Assembly: GCA_016186205.1 (NCBI GenBank)
Contig: JACPMA010000003.1
Span: forward strand, 1-64,000
Reading direction: 5' to 3'
Source of the DNA: Candidatus Peregrinibacteria bacterium
GTDB taxonomy: Bacteria > Patescibacteriota > Gracilibacteria > UBA1369 > UM-FILTER-53-11
DNA: 64,000 nt
Position 1 is the first letter of the stretch. The number at the start of each line of letters is the position of its first letter. The notes beneath the pieces were generated by a model, which saw only the letters and a program-made list of their open reading frames with translations, was not told the DNA's origin and searched no databases. Below are positions 56,323 through 64,000 of this stretch, in pieces. The translations under genes were made by a program, and so were the position numbers.

Positions 56323-58091
56323 GAACATGCTTCTTTTTTATATAAATCGGCGCACGGCGAATCTTCATTGCGACTCGTGCCAATGAGCTGATCGTAGAGA
56401 TTTTTGAATGCCGTAAAATATGAATTCATCGTATCTATTTCCTGAAGCAGCACGTTAAATTGCGTGGCTTGATTGCCCGCGTCGCGCTGAAGCTTGTATT
56501 GTTTAAGCGTCGCCGCAGCTTCTTGTTTTTTCGCCTCAACTTGCGTTGCAATATTTGTGAGAATCTTCCCGGCTTCCGTGTCTTCTCCTGCCTGTTCAAC
56601 TTCCCGCTTTGCGGCCTCGGCGCTGACATTCGGTTTCGGATCACAGATTTGCCCGAGACTCAAAACTTCACCGATTTTTGTAGAAAGATCGCGGCTGGCA
56701 TCTTTTGTGGCATTTTTCAATTTCCGGCATTGATCCGGATTCGCATAGTATTTTTCCGTAAATTCAATCCAGTTTTTTATAAAATCTCCTTTTGTAATAA
56801 GGTCATCATTCGGTGGCGTTAAAATCGGCTGCGGAATAAGGATAAAATTCTGTTTTAAATTAAACATTGAACGTTTGCATTTCGGCGCTTCAATTAGATT
56901 TCCAGTGGCTTTTGATGGAACTAGATTATGAGAAACGGCTTTCTTAAAAGCATCATTCGTTTTTTCAAAATGGCACGCGATGCAATTGTCCGTGGCCTGG
57001 AACGAACTTTCTTTTTTATATACCGCTTCGATTTTAAGACAAAAAATACCGTCACAAGCGCGCGGCCTGGCCCAATTTGCCGGAGGTTCAGCGACTGGAC
57101 TGGATGATTTTTCGCCTTCTTCTGCTCCGCCGTCTGCGCCAGCTCCTCCTCCTGCGCCGCCTGCACCGCCTGCTCCACCGCCGCCGCTCGATCCGTCTCC
57201 GGCTCCGCTGCCAGCGCCTCCGCTTGCTCCGCTTTCTGCTGCGGCGATTTGTTCGCGTGCGCGCGCCGCCTCAACGCCGTTATTAAATGATTCTTCTACA
57301 GGACACTTAACTTGAGGTGCTGACTCCGACCCTTGTCTAGGGGGACTACCAACAGGTGAAGAACCGCCTGCTCCGGCCACGGCGCCACCTCCTCCTGCGC
57401 CTGCACCTGCGCCTGCGCCACCGCCACCTGCACTACCACCGACTGGTTCTTCTGCGCCTCCGCCGCCGCCTAATCCAACACCAACAACATTTGATCCTGC
57501 GGGCGCGCCTGGGCCTGCATTAGACATTGTCGCTTCAACTTTTCCAAAAAGAATGTATTCAATAATGTTCAAATCAACAATGAGATCAAATCCGGAATCG
57601 CTTTCATCGCCGTTTGAGAAAAATTCAGTGGGTTGCACCTCTATAGTCGTACGGAGCTCGAGATCGGCTAATTCTTTTTCTTCTGCCAAAAATCGCTGTA
57701 AATCGAGACGGCGCTTTTCAACTTCCGCCGGATTAAGCTTTTTGGTCGGCTCCGGCTGCGTAAGAAGTTTTCCGATATTGGCGCCGGGCACAACGGCAAA
57801 AAGTTCTTCTTTTGAAATTTTCCTGTCAGCAAGCACGCGCTCGGCGGCTTTGTCGCTCGCCTCGCTCTTCACGCGGTTATACGTCAATTCATATAAATCC
57901 TGTCCGAAATTCGAATCGAATGAAAAAAGTTTGCTCGGGCTTAATTCGTAAGTTGCGCCGGAAGAGACCGTTCCAATCACGCCTGCGGCGATATTCGAAT
58001 CTGAATTATATTCGCTCGCCGCAAACACGACAATCGGCAGCGCGAAAACAGCGGCATAAATCAACAAATTTAAATTTCGTTTCAGTTGCAT
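56319..58091 (-). CDS. Secreted Gly-rich protein with a CxxCH motif
   Basis: The 590 residues have a signal peptide (LLIYAAVFALPIVVFA) and a helical part to about 190. Two low-complexity Gly/Ala/Ser-rich linkers follow (about 195-250 and 285-320), then a cysteine-containing region with RACDGIFCLKIEA and TDNCIACHFEKTND near residues 345-375. CIACH is a CxxCH motif, which in exported proteins usually binds haem c; a zinc site or chance are alternatives, and no distal ligand can be named. The end has further Cys (DSPCADLYKKEAC). It overlaps both neighbours by about 10 bp, showing tight coupling. Confidence 0.7.
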   Translation of the reverse strand: MQLKRNLNLLIYAAVFALPIVVFAASEYNSDSNIAAGVIGTVSSGATYELSPSKLFSFDSNFGQDLYELTYNRVKSEASDKAAERVLADRKISKEELFAVVPGANIGKLLTQPEPTKKLNPAEVEKRRLDLQRFLAEEKELADLELRTTIEVQPTEFFSNGDESDSGFDLIVDLNIIEYILFGKVEATMSNAGPGAPAGSNVVGVGLGGGGGAEEPVGGSAGGGGAGAGAGAGGGGAVAGAGGSSPVGSPPRQGSESAPQVKCPVEESFNNGVEAARAREQIAAAESGASGGAGSGAGDGSSGGGGAGGAGGAGGGAGADGGAEEGEKSSSPVAEPPANWARPRACDGIFCLKIEAVYKKESSFQATDNCIACHFEKTNDAFKKAVSHNLVPSKATGNLIEAPKCKRSMFNLKQNFILIPQPILTPPNDDLITKGDFIKNWIEFTEKYYANPDQCRKLKNATKDASRDLSTKIGEVLSLGQICDPKPNVSAEAAKREVEQAGEDTEAGKILTNIATQVEAKKQEAAATLKQYKLQRDAGNQATQFNVLLQEIDTMNSYFTAFKNLYDQLIGTSRNEDSPCADLYKKEACS

Positions 58092-58942
58092 TGAGTCGTC
58101 GTTACGTCTAAAAAGGTCGTTGGGTAAAGTTCGACTTCTTTGCGGATCGAAGAAATCTTGCCACGATATTCCTCAAGCGATTTTATAACTTCTTTATATT
58201 TCCGGTGGAGCGGCAGAGACATTTGGAGTTCTTGATACGCCGCAAGGCCTTGATCGAGCGTTTCTTTGGAAATCTCGAGTTCGCGATTTATCTTCTCAAT
58301 CACGGCACCGTATTCCTGAATACCTAATTTCAAAGCGGCATCTTTTTGTTCTGCGGTGCTGCCTTTAGTCGGATAGCTCGGCGGGAGATGCTGTCCTGCT
58401 TCTTGCTGCGTTTTCTTTCGCGCCACCACAAGAGCGCTGCGGAAAGCGAAATATTCTTTCGTGGCAGCATTTGCTAGACAATAAGTAGAAAGATTCAGCC
58501 CTCCGTCTTGGCTAGCGCAATCTTTTCGGCCGGTCACCTCGCCGGTTTCAGGATTAGTATTGAATTCCGGCGGAGAAAGATTTTTGAGCATCGCCTCGGT
58601 TTGCTCTTTTGTCAGAGGTTTTTTCTTTTCCGCCTCCGGTTCAAGCATTTGCTCCACTAAAATCTTAATTCGCGTATTGAACAAACAATTCACGGTATCG
58701 TGATATTTATTTATTACTTTCTGCACTTCGTCGCGCGGATCAATGAGCGCCGGCTGCTCTGCTTTCTCGCAGTCCGTCTTAAAATCTGTCCCTTCGAGCA
58801 AAAGATCGACATAGTGATTTGACTGACCAGAAGCGGTTTTTGCACGGACACGCTCTTGAACCGTCTGGGTTGCAAACACGAGCCCTATGCTCAACGCAAG
58901 GATGAGAAGATTTCGCAGGATGGAAGTTGGGATTTTTGTCAT
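58082..58942 (-). CDS. Secreted helical protein of the surface operon
   Basis: The ATG at 58940-58942 gives 286 residues; the longer frame would overlap the upstream gene by 56 bp. A signal sequence or anchor (ILRNLLILALSIGLVFA) is followed by a mainly helical, Glu/Lys-rich mature part with six Cys residues, including FKTDCEKAEQ, DTVNCLFN, RKDCASQDGGLNLSTYC and a terminal TTQCN. Not recognised. The 3' end overlaps the next gene's start by 10 bp. Confidence 0.65.
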   Translation of the reverse strand: MTKIPTSILRNLLILALSIGLVFATQTVQERVRAKTASGQSNHYVDLLLEGTDFKTDCEKAEQPALIDPRDEVQKVINKYHDTVNCLFNTRIKILVEQMLEPEAEKKKPLTKEQTEAMLKNLSPPEFNTNPETGEVTGRKDCASQDGGLNLSTYCLANAATKEYFAFRSALVVARKKTQQEAGQHLPPSYPTKGSTAEQKDAALKLGIQEYGAVIEKINRELEISKETLDQGLAAYQELQMSLPLHRKYKEVIKSLEEYRGKISSIRKEVELYPTTFLDVTTTQCN

Positions 58943-58952
58943 AGAGGCAGCG

Positions 58953-59570
58953 CTAGTGACCTGTGCACTGTTTGGCGTAACATGGTAATTTTTGCGCAAG
59001 CGCGGCAAAATAACCGTAGGTTTGCGCGATGGTAAAGTTGAGTTTTTCCAATTTGCCGTTTATAACTTTATATTTATCGATGAGCCGCGTGGATTTTTTT
59101 GCGTATGCATTTTCTATGATGTGCTGCCGGATGAGATCGCTCATAAATCGAAAATCTTCCTTAACCGCTTTTTTACATCCTGCGCGCTCTGCATTCGCCG
59201 ACGTGGCGAGTTTTCCTCCCTTTGGTACAAAGTTTTCGATTTTATTAAGGACGTCGGCGCGGTATTCGCGGTATTTTTCAATGGCTGCGGGAATGAGTTC
59301 GGACGTTGGTTTTACGGATTGAAAATGCTCGTTCATGAATTGGCCGAATTCAATTTTGCGAATAATCATGTAATTTTCGATCTGCGCTGCGCATTCTCCG
59401 CCAGCATCTTTTTCAGGCGTTGGTGGGGCGTCTGCTTCTTCATCGGCTGCGGCGCCGTCTCCGGCAGGCGCGTCTTGCGCTTGAGTTAATAAAAGCCGCG
59501 TCTCAAGCGTGAGCACGCCGAGAACAGCGAGGATAAGAAATACATTAATAATCTTTATTGTTTTAGTCAT
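58953..59570 (-). CDS. Secreted helical protein of the surface operon
   Basis: The 205 residues have a signal peptide (IINVFLILAVLGVLTLETRL) followed by an Ala/Asp/Pro-rich linker and a helical mature part with Cys residues in GGECAAQ, AGCKKAV and KLPCYAKQC. Size and composition match the downstream gene, so the two could be distant paralogues. Not recognised. It lies 52 bp downstream of the SLH protein gene. Confidence 0.65.
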   Translation of the reverse strand: MTKTIKIINVFLILAVLGVLTLETRLLLTQAQDAPAGDGAAADEEADAPPTPEKDAGGECAAQIENYMIIRKIEFGQFMNEHFQSVKPTSELIPAAIEKYREYRADVLNKIENFVPKGGKLATSANAERAGCKKAVKEDFRFMSDLIRQHIIENAYAKKSTRLIDKYKVINGKLEKLNFTIAQTYGYFAALAQKLPCYAKQCTGH

Positions 59571-59622
59571 TGAAAATTTGCAGTTGGGATTTGATTAGAA
59601 ATTAGAAATTCGTCATTAGTTA

Positions 59623-61218
59623 TTAATACGTCTCCTCATTGGACTTCGCATAAATTGGCAATCCGCCGTGGCCGGTGATGGCGGCAAAAATAATATCGCC
59701 GGATATTAAATCCGAGCCCGGACCCATTGTAGCTCGGCAAGGGCATGCATCGCCGCATGAAGGCTGGATGACAAAAATTCCTTCTTCGTTGCGATTGAGA
59801 TCGCGCGGAACAAGCGGCCGGTCATCATACGGATTTTTCACCGGATCCGTGCCGCGTTCAAATTCAACACAATCCTGCACGCCTCCTTCATCCGTATCCG
59901 CATTAAAAGGATCGCTGCCGATTTCATATTCGCGCGCGTTCGTGCAGCGGTCTTTATCCGGATCATCGTCCGGCTGAATTTCTTCAAGCTGCTTATTTTG
60001 CGCGAGCTCCCACGTGTCCGGCAAACCGTCGGCATCTTTATCCGGATTATTACAGTCATACATAAGCAAAACCCGTTCGGCCATGATTGCAAAATCGCGC
60101 CGGGTGATTTTTTCATTCGGATTTAATGCTTCTTCCGGCGTGATAAGAAATGCGCGCTCTTCATCAGCCGGATTTTTAAGATACGGTTTTAAATTCTGCG
60201 CGATTTCAATATGCGGATCAAACCATTGCTTTCCGGGCTTCAAACTTAAATCAACCTTGCTTATATCTATGATGTCTTCTTCATAGAGCGCCGCGATAAC
60301 AACAGTTGCAGCTTCGGCGCGCGTGATATCTTGGGCGGGTTTGAACGGCGTTTGAATTGCGCCGGAAACAGGATCGGTTTTTGCGTCTCCGAGATATCCG
60401 CGGATGAATCCCCGGATATTCCCCTCTTTCAATATCGGATAAAACCAAAGTTTTGGATCGAGCACGTCATAGAAAGGCGTTGGCAATTTCTTGGCTTCCT
60501 CGCGCGGCAAAATGCAGAGCATTTTTTCCGTAATCAACGTAAATTCCGCGCGATTAATGAGATTTTCCGGCTTGAAGAGAAGCTCGCCTTTCACATCGCT
60601 CGGATAACCCGCAACAATCCCGCGCTGTGAAAGTTTATCGAGCGTGCTTATAAGCGGATCGCCGCGGCGAACGTCGGTGAATTCTTTTTTTCCTCGAACA
60701 ACAGCGGCAATCGGAATCGGCCGCGGCGGAGGAGTCGGCGCATTCACGGCTTGAACTTTTCCGGCTGTTCCTAAATGCGCGGCAATTAAAATTTCCGCAA
60801 TTACTTCATTTTGATACAGCATTTCGAAAACTACCGGTTCGCCAGCCGCCATCGCATCCACGGCTTTGACGCGGAAACTCAAACTCGCATCCGGAGACAA
60901 AATATCTCCGTTAACATCTAGCACAACCATGCGTTTCCCGTCCTTCATGGCAACCGCCGCGCCCGGAATCTGCGGATCAAAGCCCGGAAGAATTTCAAAA
61001 GTAAATCCGAGTTCGTATGCGCGCGCAAGAGGCTTCACGTGAACACCGCTCAATTTAGTAAACGACTGCGCCGTATATTCCGCTGCAACGTCGTCAATCA
61101 CCGCATCTATATTTACATCCGGCACAAAATAAACGAAGGTAACCGGATTTTCGAGCGACGGATCGGTTTTCAGGAAAACTCCAACGCGGGTCGGAAGCAA
61201 TGGAGGCTGCGATATCAT
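59623..61218 (-). CDS. SLH-domain surface protein, C-terminal part (frameshifted from 61094-64000)
   Basis: About 530 residues in this frame. After an Ig-like segment (VFEMLYQNEVIAEILIA), three SLH-type repeats attach it to wall polymers: FTDVRRGDPLISTLDKLSQRG near 200, FYDVLDPKLWFYPILKEGN near 260, and WFDPHIEIAQNLKPYL near 345. The end has thrombospondin-3-like Asp-rich motifs (DKDADGLPDTWE, DPDKDRCTNAREYEIGSDPF). Its sequence continues that of the upstream frame without a gap if one base is skipped near 61183, so this is probably the rest of one long protein and the ATG at 61216-61218 is nominal. Confidence 0.75.
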   Translation of the reverse strand: MISQPPLLPTRVGVFLKTDPSLENPVTFVYFVPDVNIDAVIDDVAAEYTAQSFTKLSGVHVKPLARAYELGFTFEILPGFDPQIPGAAVAMKDGKRMVVLDVNGDILSPDASLSFRVKAVDAMAAGEPVVFEMLYQNEVIAEILIAAHLGTAGKVQAVNAPTPPPRPIPIAAVVRGKKEFTDVRRGDPLISTLDKLSQRGIVAGYPSDVKGELLFKPENLINRAEFTLITEKMLCILPREEAKKLPTPFYDVLDPKLWFYPILKEGNIRGFIRGYLGDAKTDPVSGAIQTPFKPAQDITRAEAATVVIAALYEEDIIDISKVDLSLKPGKQWFDPHIEIAQNLKPYLKNPADEERAFLITPEEALNPNEKITRRDFAIMAERVLLMYDCNNPDKDADGLPDTWELAQNKQLEEIQPDDDPDKDRCTNAREYEIGSDPFNADTDEGGVQDCVEFERGTDPVKNPYDDRPLVPRDLNRNEEGIFVIQPSCGDACPCRATMGPGSDLISGDIIFAAITGHGGLPIYAKSNEETY

Positions 61219-64000
61219 CCAAAATTGTAATTCGGCCGGTTTGCGTATCAACTTCGGCAATATTTTTCCCGGTGCTGTCCTTAATGACAAGCCGATTGCG
61301 CAAATCCGCATCATTGATCTGAAATCTGCCGTCAGCGTTCGTGTAATACTGACCGCCGTCGTCCGCGGAAGGAGTTTTGAAAATTTCCCATCCTTGAGCA
61401 GACTCCGGCCGCAAACGCGCGATCGTGATCGGCACATTTTCCTCTGCGGGTTCAACGAAACCGGAAATGATATTGCTTTTCAGCGGAGGAGCATCAAGCA
61501 CTATGCGCGGCGTGATGACGTCAACGGTGATATCTTGATAACCTTCGTTAAGCCCTTCATCGCGCACCGTGAGGCGCATCTGCTTTTGGCCGACTTCCGG
61601 ATATGGACCGATGGTAAATTGCGGCGCGTCGCCATCATTTGAAGCATCGCCATCTTCATCCCGGTCCACATTCGCATCAACGTCAGTGAATAAATCGCGA
61701 TCATTGTTCGCAACGCCATCTCCGTCTATATCCACAGCCGCATCTATATCCAGAAAATAAGAAATGACGCGGCTTGCGCTATCGAACGAACGGGATGCGT
61801 CGAGCGGCAAAGTTTTTCCGACCGCCACCTGGAATTGCGCTTTTCCGAAATTGGCAATAGGCGGCGCATCATCACCGCATACTTGCGGAGCGAGCAGAAC
61901 TTGCTGCGAACCATTGCTGCGATTGCCTTGCGAATCAAACGCGTAAATCTTGCCGAAATAGAAAGCCGGATCAAGCGCCAATGTTGCCGCCGGATTTTCC
62001 AAATCGCTCAAAATATTAAGACTGTATTTTTCGTTCGCGCGAATGACCGTATTCCCTCCCCGCGCATAATGGACTTCAATTGACCCAGTGTTTACGTTTA
62101 TTTCATCGCCAAATTGAAGCGCCATGCCTGCGGCGACCGGCTGCGTTATTTTTTCACTTCGCACAATTTCCAGCACGCCTTCGTCAATTTCAATTTGCAT
62201 TCCGTTTGAAAATGCGTCTGGCACGGGAATCATAATATCTTTCGAAAGAGTAAGCGCCCGTTCGTTTCCTCCGCCGCTATCCCACTTTAAACGAACAACA
62301 TCGAGCGGATGGAGAATTTCTCCGGCCTTCACGCGCACTGCTCCGTCTTGCGATGAAACATAATCGCGCTTTAAACCTGTAAACATCGCACCTCCATAGA
62401 CGCCTTTCAAAACACTCTGAACCGGCTGCACAGACGGTAAAGTAAAAGAAGTTCCAGCTTCTATCCGCACATCGCTGCCGTCAAAAAGCCGGATGCGTAT
62501 TTCGCCGTCTTCCGCGGTGAAGTTTGTCTGCGGCGGAAAGAAAAGGCTGCCGGAAGCCGGAATTTCAATTTCAATTTCGCCTTTAGTGAGCTCAAACGGT
62601 CCGCCTGCTGGAATTTTAAACACGGCGCTTTCTCCAACACGTATGCGCGTACCGTCTATTCCTTCCAGGATCACAGAGCTGTTTTCTTTTGTCTGAATGG
62701 AGTCGTCCGCTACGGCAGTCAATGTTTGCGGCACAGCATCATTCACAAGCACTTCTCCGTCAGCGTCTTTGAGCGTAAACCTTTGTTCACCTGCCGCTTG
62801 AGCGGCAGGTTGTTGTTCAGGCAATAAATGCGCTCGAATGGTCGGCGTTGAATTCGGATTTTCAAAATAGAACGGCGAATTTTTCGCAATCACCTCGTAG
62901 CCGGCGATGTCTGACGCAGTTTCCGCTGTCGTTGATTTTTCAAACGTAAAGCTCGACTCGCGCGAAGTTTCGCTCGCCACTGTTGGGAAGTTCGGCGAAA
63001 ACCCGTGCGGCTTGAGCTCAAAAATCGTCCAAAATTCAATGTCTTCCGGACGGAAAGTCGGCCTGTCATCTTCTTCTTCATTACGGTCATTCCTCTTCAA
63101 ATAAACATTTTTACCGTATGAATAAAGTTTATCGAAATCATCATCGTCATCGATATCGATGTCAGCAAGCTGCGACGGATCATCGGCTTCAAGCGTGTAA
63201 TTCACGAGTCGCCTGCTTTCGCCGTTTGTATCGACAAAAAATATTCCGCGATTCTGCGCAGCAGGGGGCGGACCGGCAAAACCGCCTGCACTTGCAACGC
63301 CGGGAAGCTGCGGCGGCGCTAGCATAGAAAATGCGAGAAGGCGATCGTTGTCATTGCTGACATCATTATCGTCTTCGTCTAACCACTCCGCACCTTCCAA
63401 ATCAAGCTGTCCTATTTTCACCGGCTCTTTCGGCGGCGGCGATAAATCAGCTTCAAAATCGCTGGCTGCAACATATTTCTTTAAACTTTTGTCTATAAAC
63501 GGCGAACTTTGGCTCGCGATAAATCGGCTAAAGTCGCCGAGATCTTCGGTTAAATTTTCCCGCTCCATCATGCGCTGCGTATTATCTGTGTACGCAACAA
63601 GATTATTGCGATAGGCTTTAAGTCGCTTCAAAAAGGGCAGCGACAAATCTTCATCAGTAATGTCACTATTAGTTTGTCGAATGGTGCCGGGCGCATATGC
63701 AATATTTTCAGCCTTCAAAGTAATTTTATCCGGCGCGCTGGCAATAATATTCTCATACACCTTGCTAGTTTGCTGGAGCGATTGGAAAATCGCGTTAATC
63801 TGCATGCCGTAGCTCACCAGCTCGGTCGCATCCATGCCAAGCAATCTCGATAATTCATTTGTCAACTCTTTCGACCCTAAGCTCTTTTCTTTATAATTCA
63901 TCTTAACGCCCTGCGGTCCTATATTAATCGTCGGACTCGTAAATTTTTCGATCTGCTTGGAAAAAGCATCGGTATATTGATTGACGCCCTTTGTAAGACT
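61094..64000 (-). CDS. Large surface protein, N-terminal part (5' end off window)
   Basis: The frame is open from the window's right edge, through an internal ATG at 63899-63901, to a stop at 61094; at least 968 residues are visible. Regions include a helical start, several beta-rich segments of FecR-like pattern (LEGIDGTRIRVGESAVFKIPAG, FTAEDGEIRIRLFDGSDVRIEAG), a PKD-like unit with Asp-rich calcium-type residues (IDIDDDDD; AAVDIDGDGVANNDRDLFTD), and a TGRITILDD segment. From about 61183 onward the frame encodes an implausible tail (FPENRSVARKSGYLRLFCAG), while frame +1 continues sensibly. It appears to be the first part of a protein of more than 1450 residues. Confidence 0.75.
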   Translation of the reverse strand, partial: SLTKGVNQYTDAFSKQIEKFTSPTINIGPQGVKMNYKEKSLGSKELTNELSRLLGMDATELVSYGMQINAIFQSLQQTSKVYENIIASAPDKITLKAENIAYAPGTIRQTNSDITDEDLSLPFLKRLKAYRNNLVAYTDNTQRMMERENLTEDLGDFSRFIASQSSPFIDKSLKKYVAASDFEADLSPPPKEPVKIGQLDLEGAEWLDEDDNDVSNDNDRLLAFSMLAPPQLPGVASAGGFAGPPPAAQNRGIFFVDTNGESRRLVNYTLEADDPSQLADIDIDDDDDFDKLYSYGKNVYLKRNDRNEEEDDRPTFRPEDIEFWTIFELKPHGFSPNFPTVASETSRESSFTFEKSTTAETASDIAGYEVIAKNSPFYFENPNSTPTIRAHLLPEQQPAAQAAGEQRFTLKDADGEVLVNDAVPQTLTAVADDSIQTKENSSVILEGIDGTRIRVGESAVFKIPAGGPFELTKGEIEIEIPASGSLFFPPQTNFTAEDGEIRIRLFDGSDVRIEAGTSFTLPSVQPVQSVLKGVYGGAMFTGLKRDYVSSQDGAVRVKAGEILHPLDVVRLKWDSGGGNERALTLSKDIMIPVPDAFSNGMQIEIDEGVLEIVRSEKITQPVAAGMALQFGDEINVNTGSIEVHYARGGNTVIRANEKYSLNILSDLENPAATLALDPAFYFGKIYAFDSQGNRSNGSQQVLLAPQVCGDDAPPIANFGKAQFQVAVGKTLPLDASRSFDSASRVISYFLDIDAAVDIDGDGVANNDRDLFTDVDANVDRDEDGDASNDGDAPQFTIGPYPEVGQKQMRLTVRDEGLNEGYQDITVDVITPRIVLDAPPLKSNIISGFVEPAEENVPITIARLRPESAQGWEIFKTPSADDGGQYYTNADGRFQINDADLRNRLVIKDSTGKNIAEVDTQTGRITILDDIAASIASDPRWSFPENRSVARKSGYLRLFCAGCKYRCGD

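Overview
The window reads as a bacterial chromosome segment of moderate G+C from a member of the Candidate Phyla Radiation (Patescibacteria). The signs are a stripped-down AlaRS, a DUF4012 wall/envelope protein, a CofE-like 'folate gamma-glutamate ligase', many small secreted or single-membrane-segment proteins of unknown family, and a type IV pilus/competence ATPase beside dprA. TGA is used as a normal stop (dprA, recA), so this is not a UGA-recoding Gracilibacteria/Absconditabacteria lineage. The presence of aroE and purN/purH/purP would suit a less reduced group such as Peregrinibacteria/Peribacteria, but that placement is inference.

Layout. 1-6.4 kb: DNA uptake and repair plus transcription (dprA, pilB-like ATPase, nusA, a methyltransferase, recX-recA). 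6.4-8.2 kb: an RNA-rich intergenic region (recA promoter with palindromic operator, a promoter/terminator-bounded small RNA, a tRNA-like RNA on the other strand) followed by a sharply bounded G+C-rich island carrying one unknown gene. 8.2-13.6 kb: small membrane proteins, a GT4 glycosyltransferase, NAD kinase, a double-LamG surface protein. 13.6-24.3 kb: adenosine deaminase, alaS, DUF3352-like protein, a HATPase/STAS-like signalling pair, DUF4012 protein, acyltransferase, miaB. 24.4-33.7 kb: CofE-like ligase-purN, a lone receiver domain, two secreted proteins including a 912-residue fibre-like protein, a GT2 and a GlmU-like nucleotidyltransferase. 33.8-41.1 kb: two tandem purP genes, an aldehyde dehydrogenase, purH, yidD. 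41.1-49.4 kb: LysM-M23 peptidase, LemA-like and PH-domain membrane proteins, O-antigen-ligase-like protein, murG-ftsW, lspA. 49.4-54.9 kb: an HNH protein, aroE, an alpha/alpha-barrel-like protein, MscS, and a small HTH/zinc-ribbon pair. 55-64 kb: an operon of secreted proteins, one with SLH repeats and an apparent frameshift, one with a CxxCH motif; it runs off the right edge.

Two themes run across the window. First, small palindromic DNA elements recur: (A) about 100-130 bp stem-loops placed directly after three stop codons, with a conserved core but gene-specific outer stems; (B) a hairpin with a conserved 11-nt loop and changing stem; (C) a TTCACTCTTAAGAGTGAA-type palindrome, twice attached to a shared 23-bp sequence; and palindromes lying inside coding sequences, reminiscent of Rickettsia palindromic elements. 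Second, a nearly identical 18-bp palindrome (TATGAGYATRYACTCATA) sits in the promoters of recA and of an HNH-endonuclease gene 44 kb away. This is the best candidate here for a previously undescribed (SOS-like) regulatory signal. Purine synthesis is spread over purN, purH and two purP genes, the latter of archaeal type, with a folate-type glutamate ligase overlapping purN.
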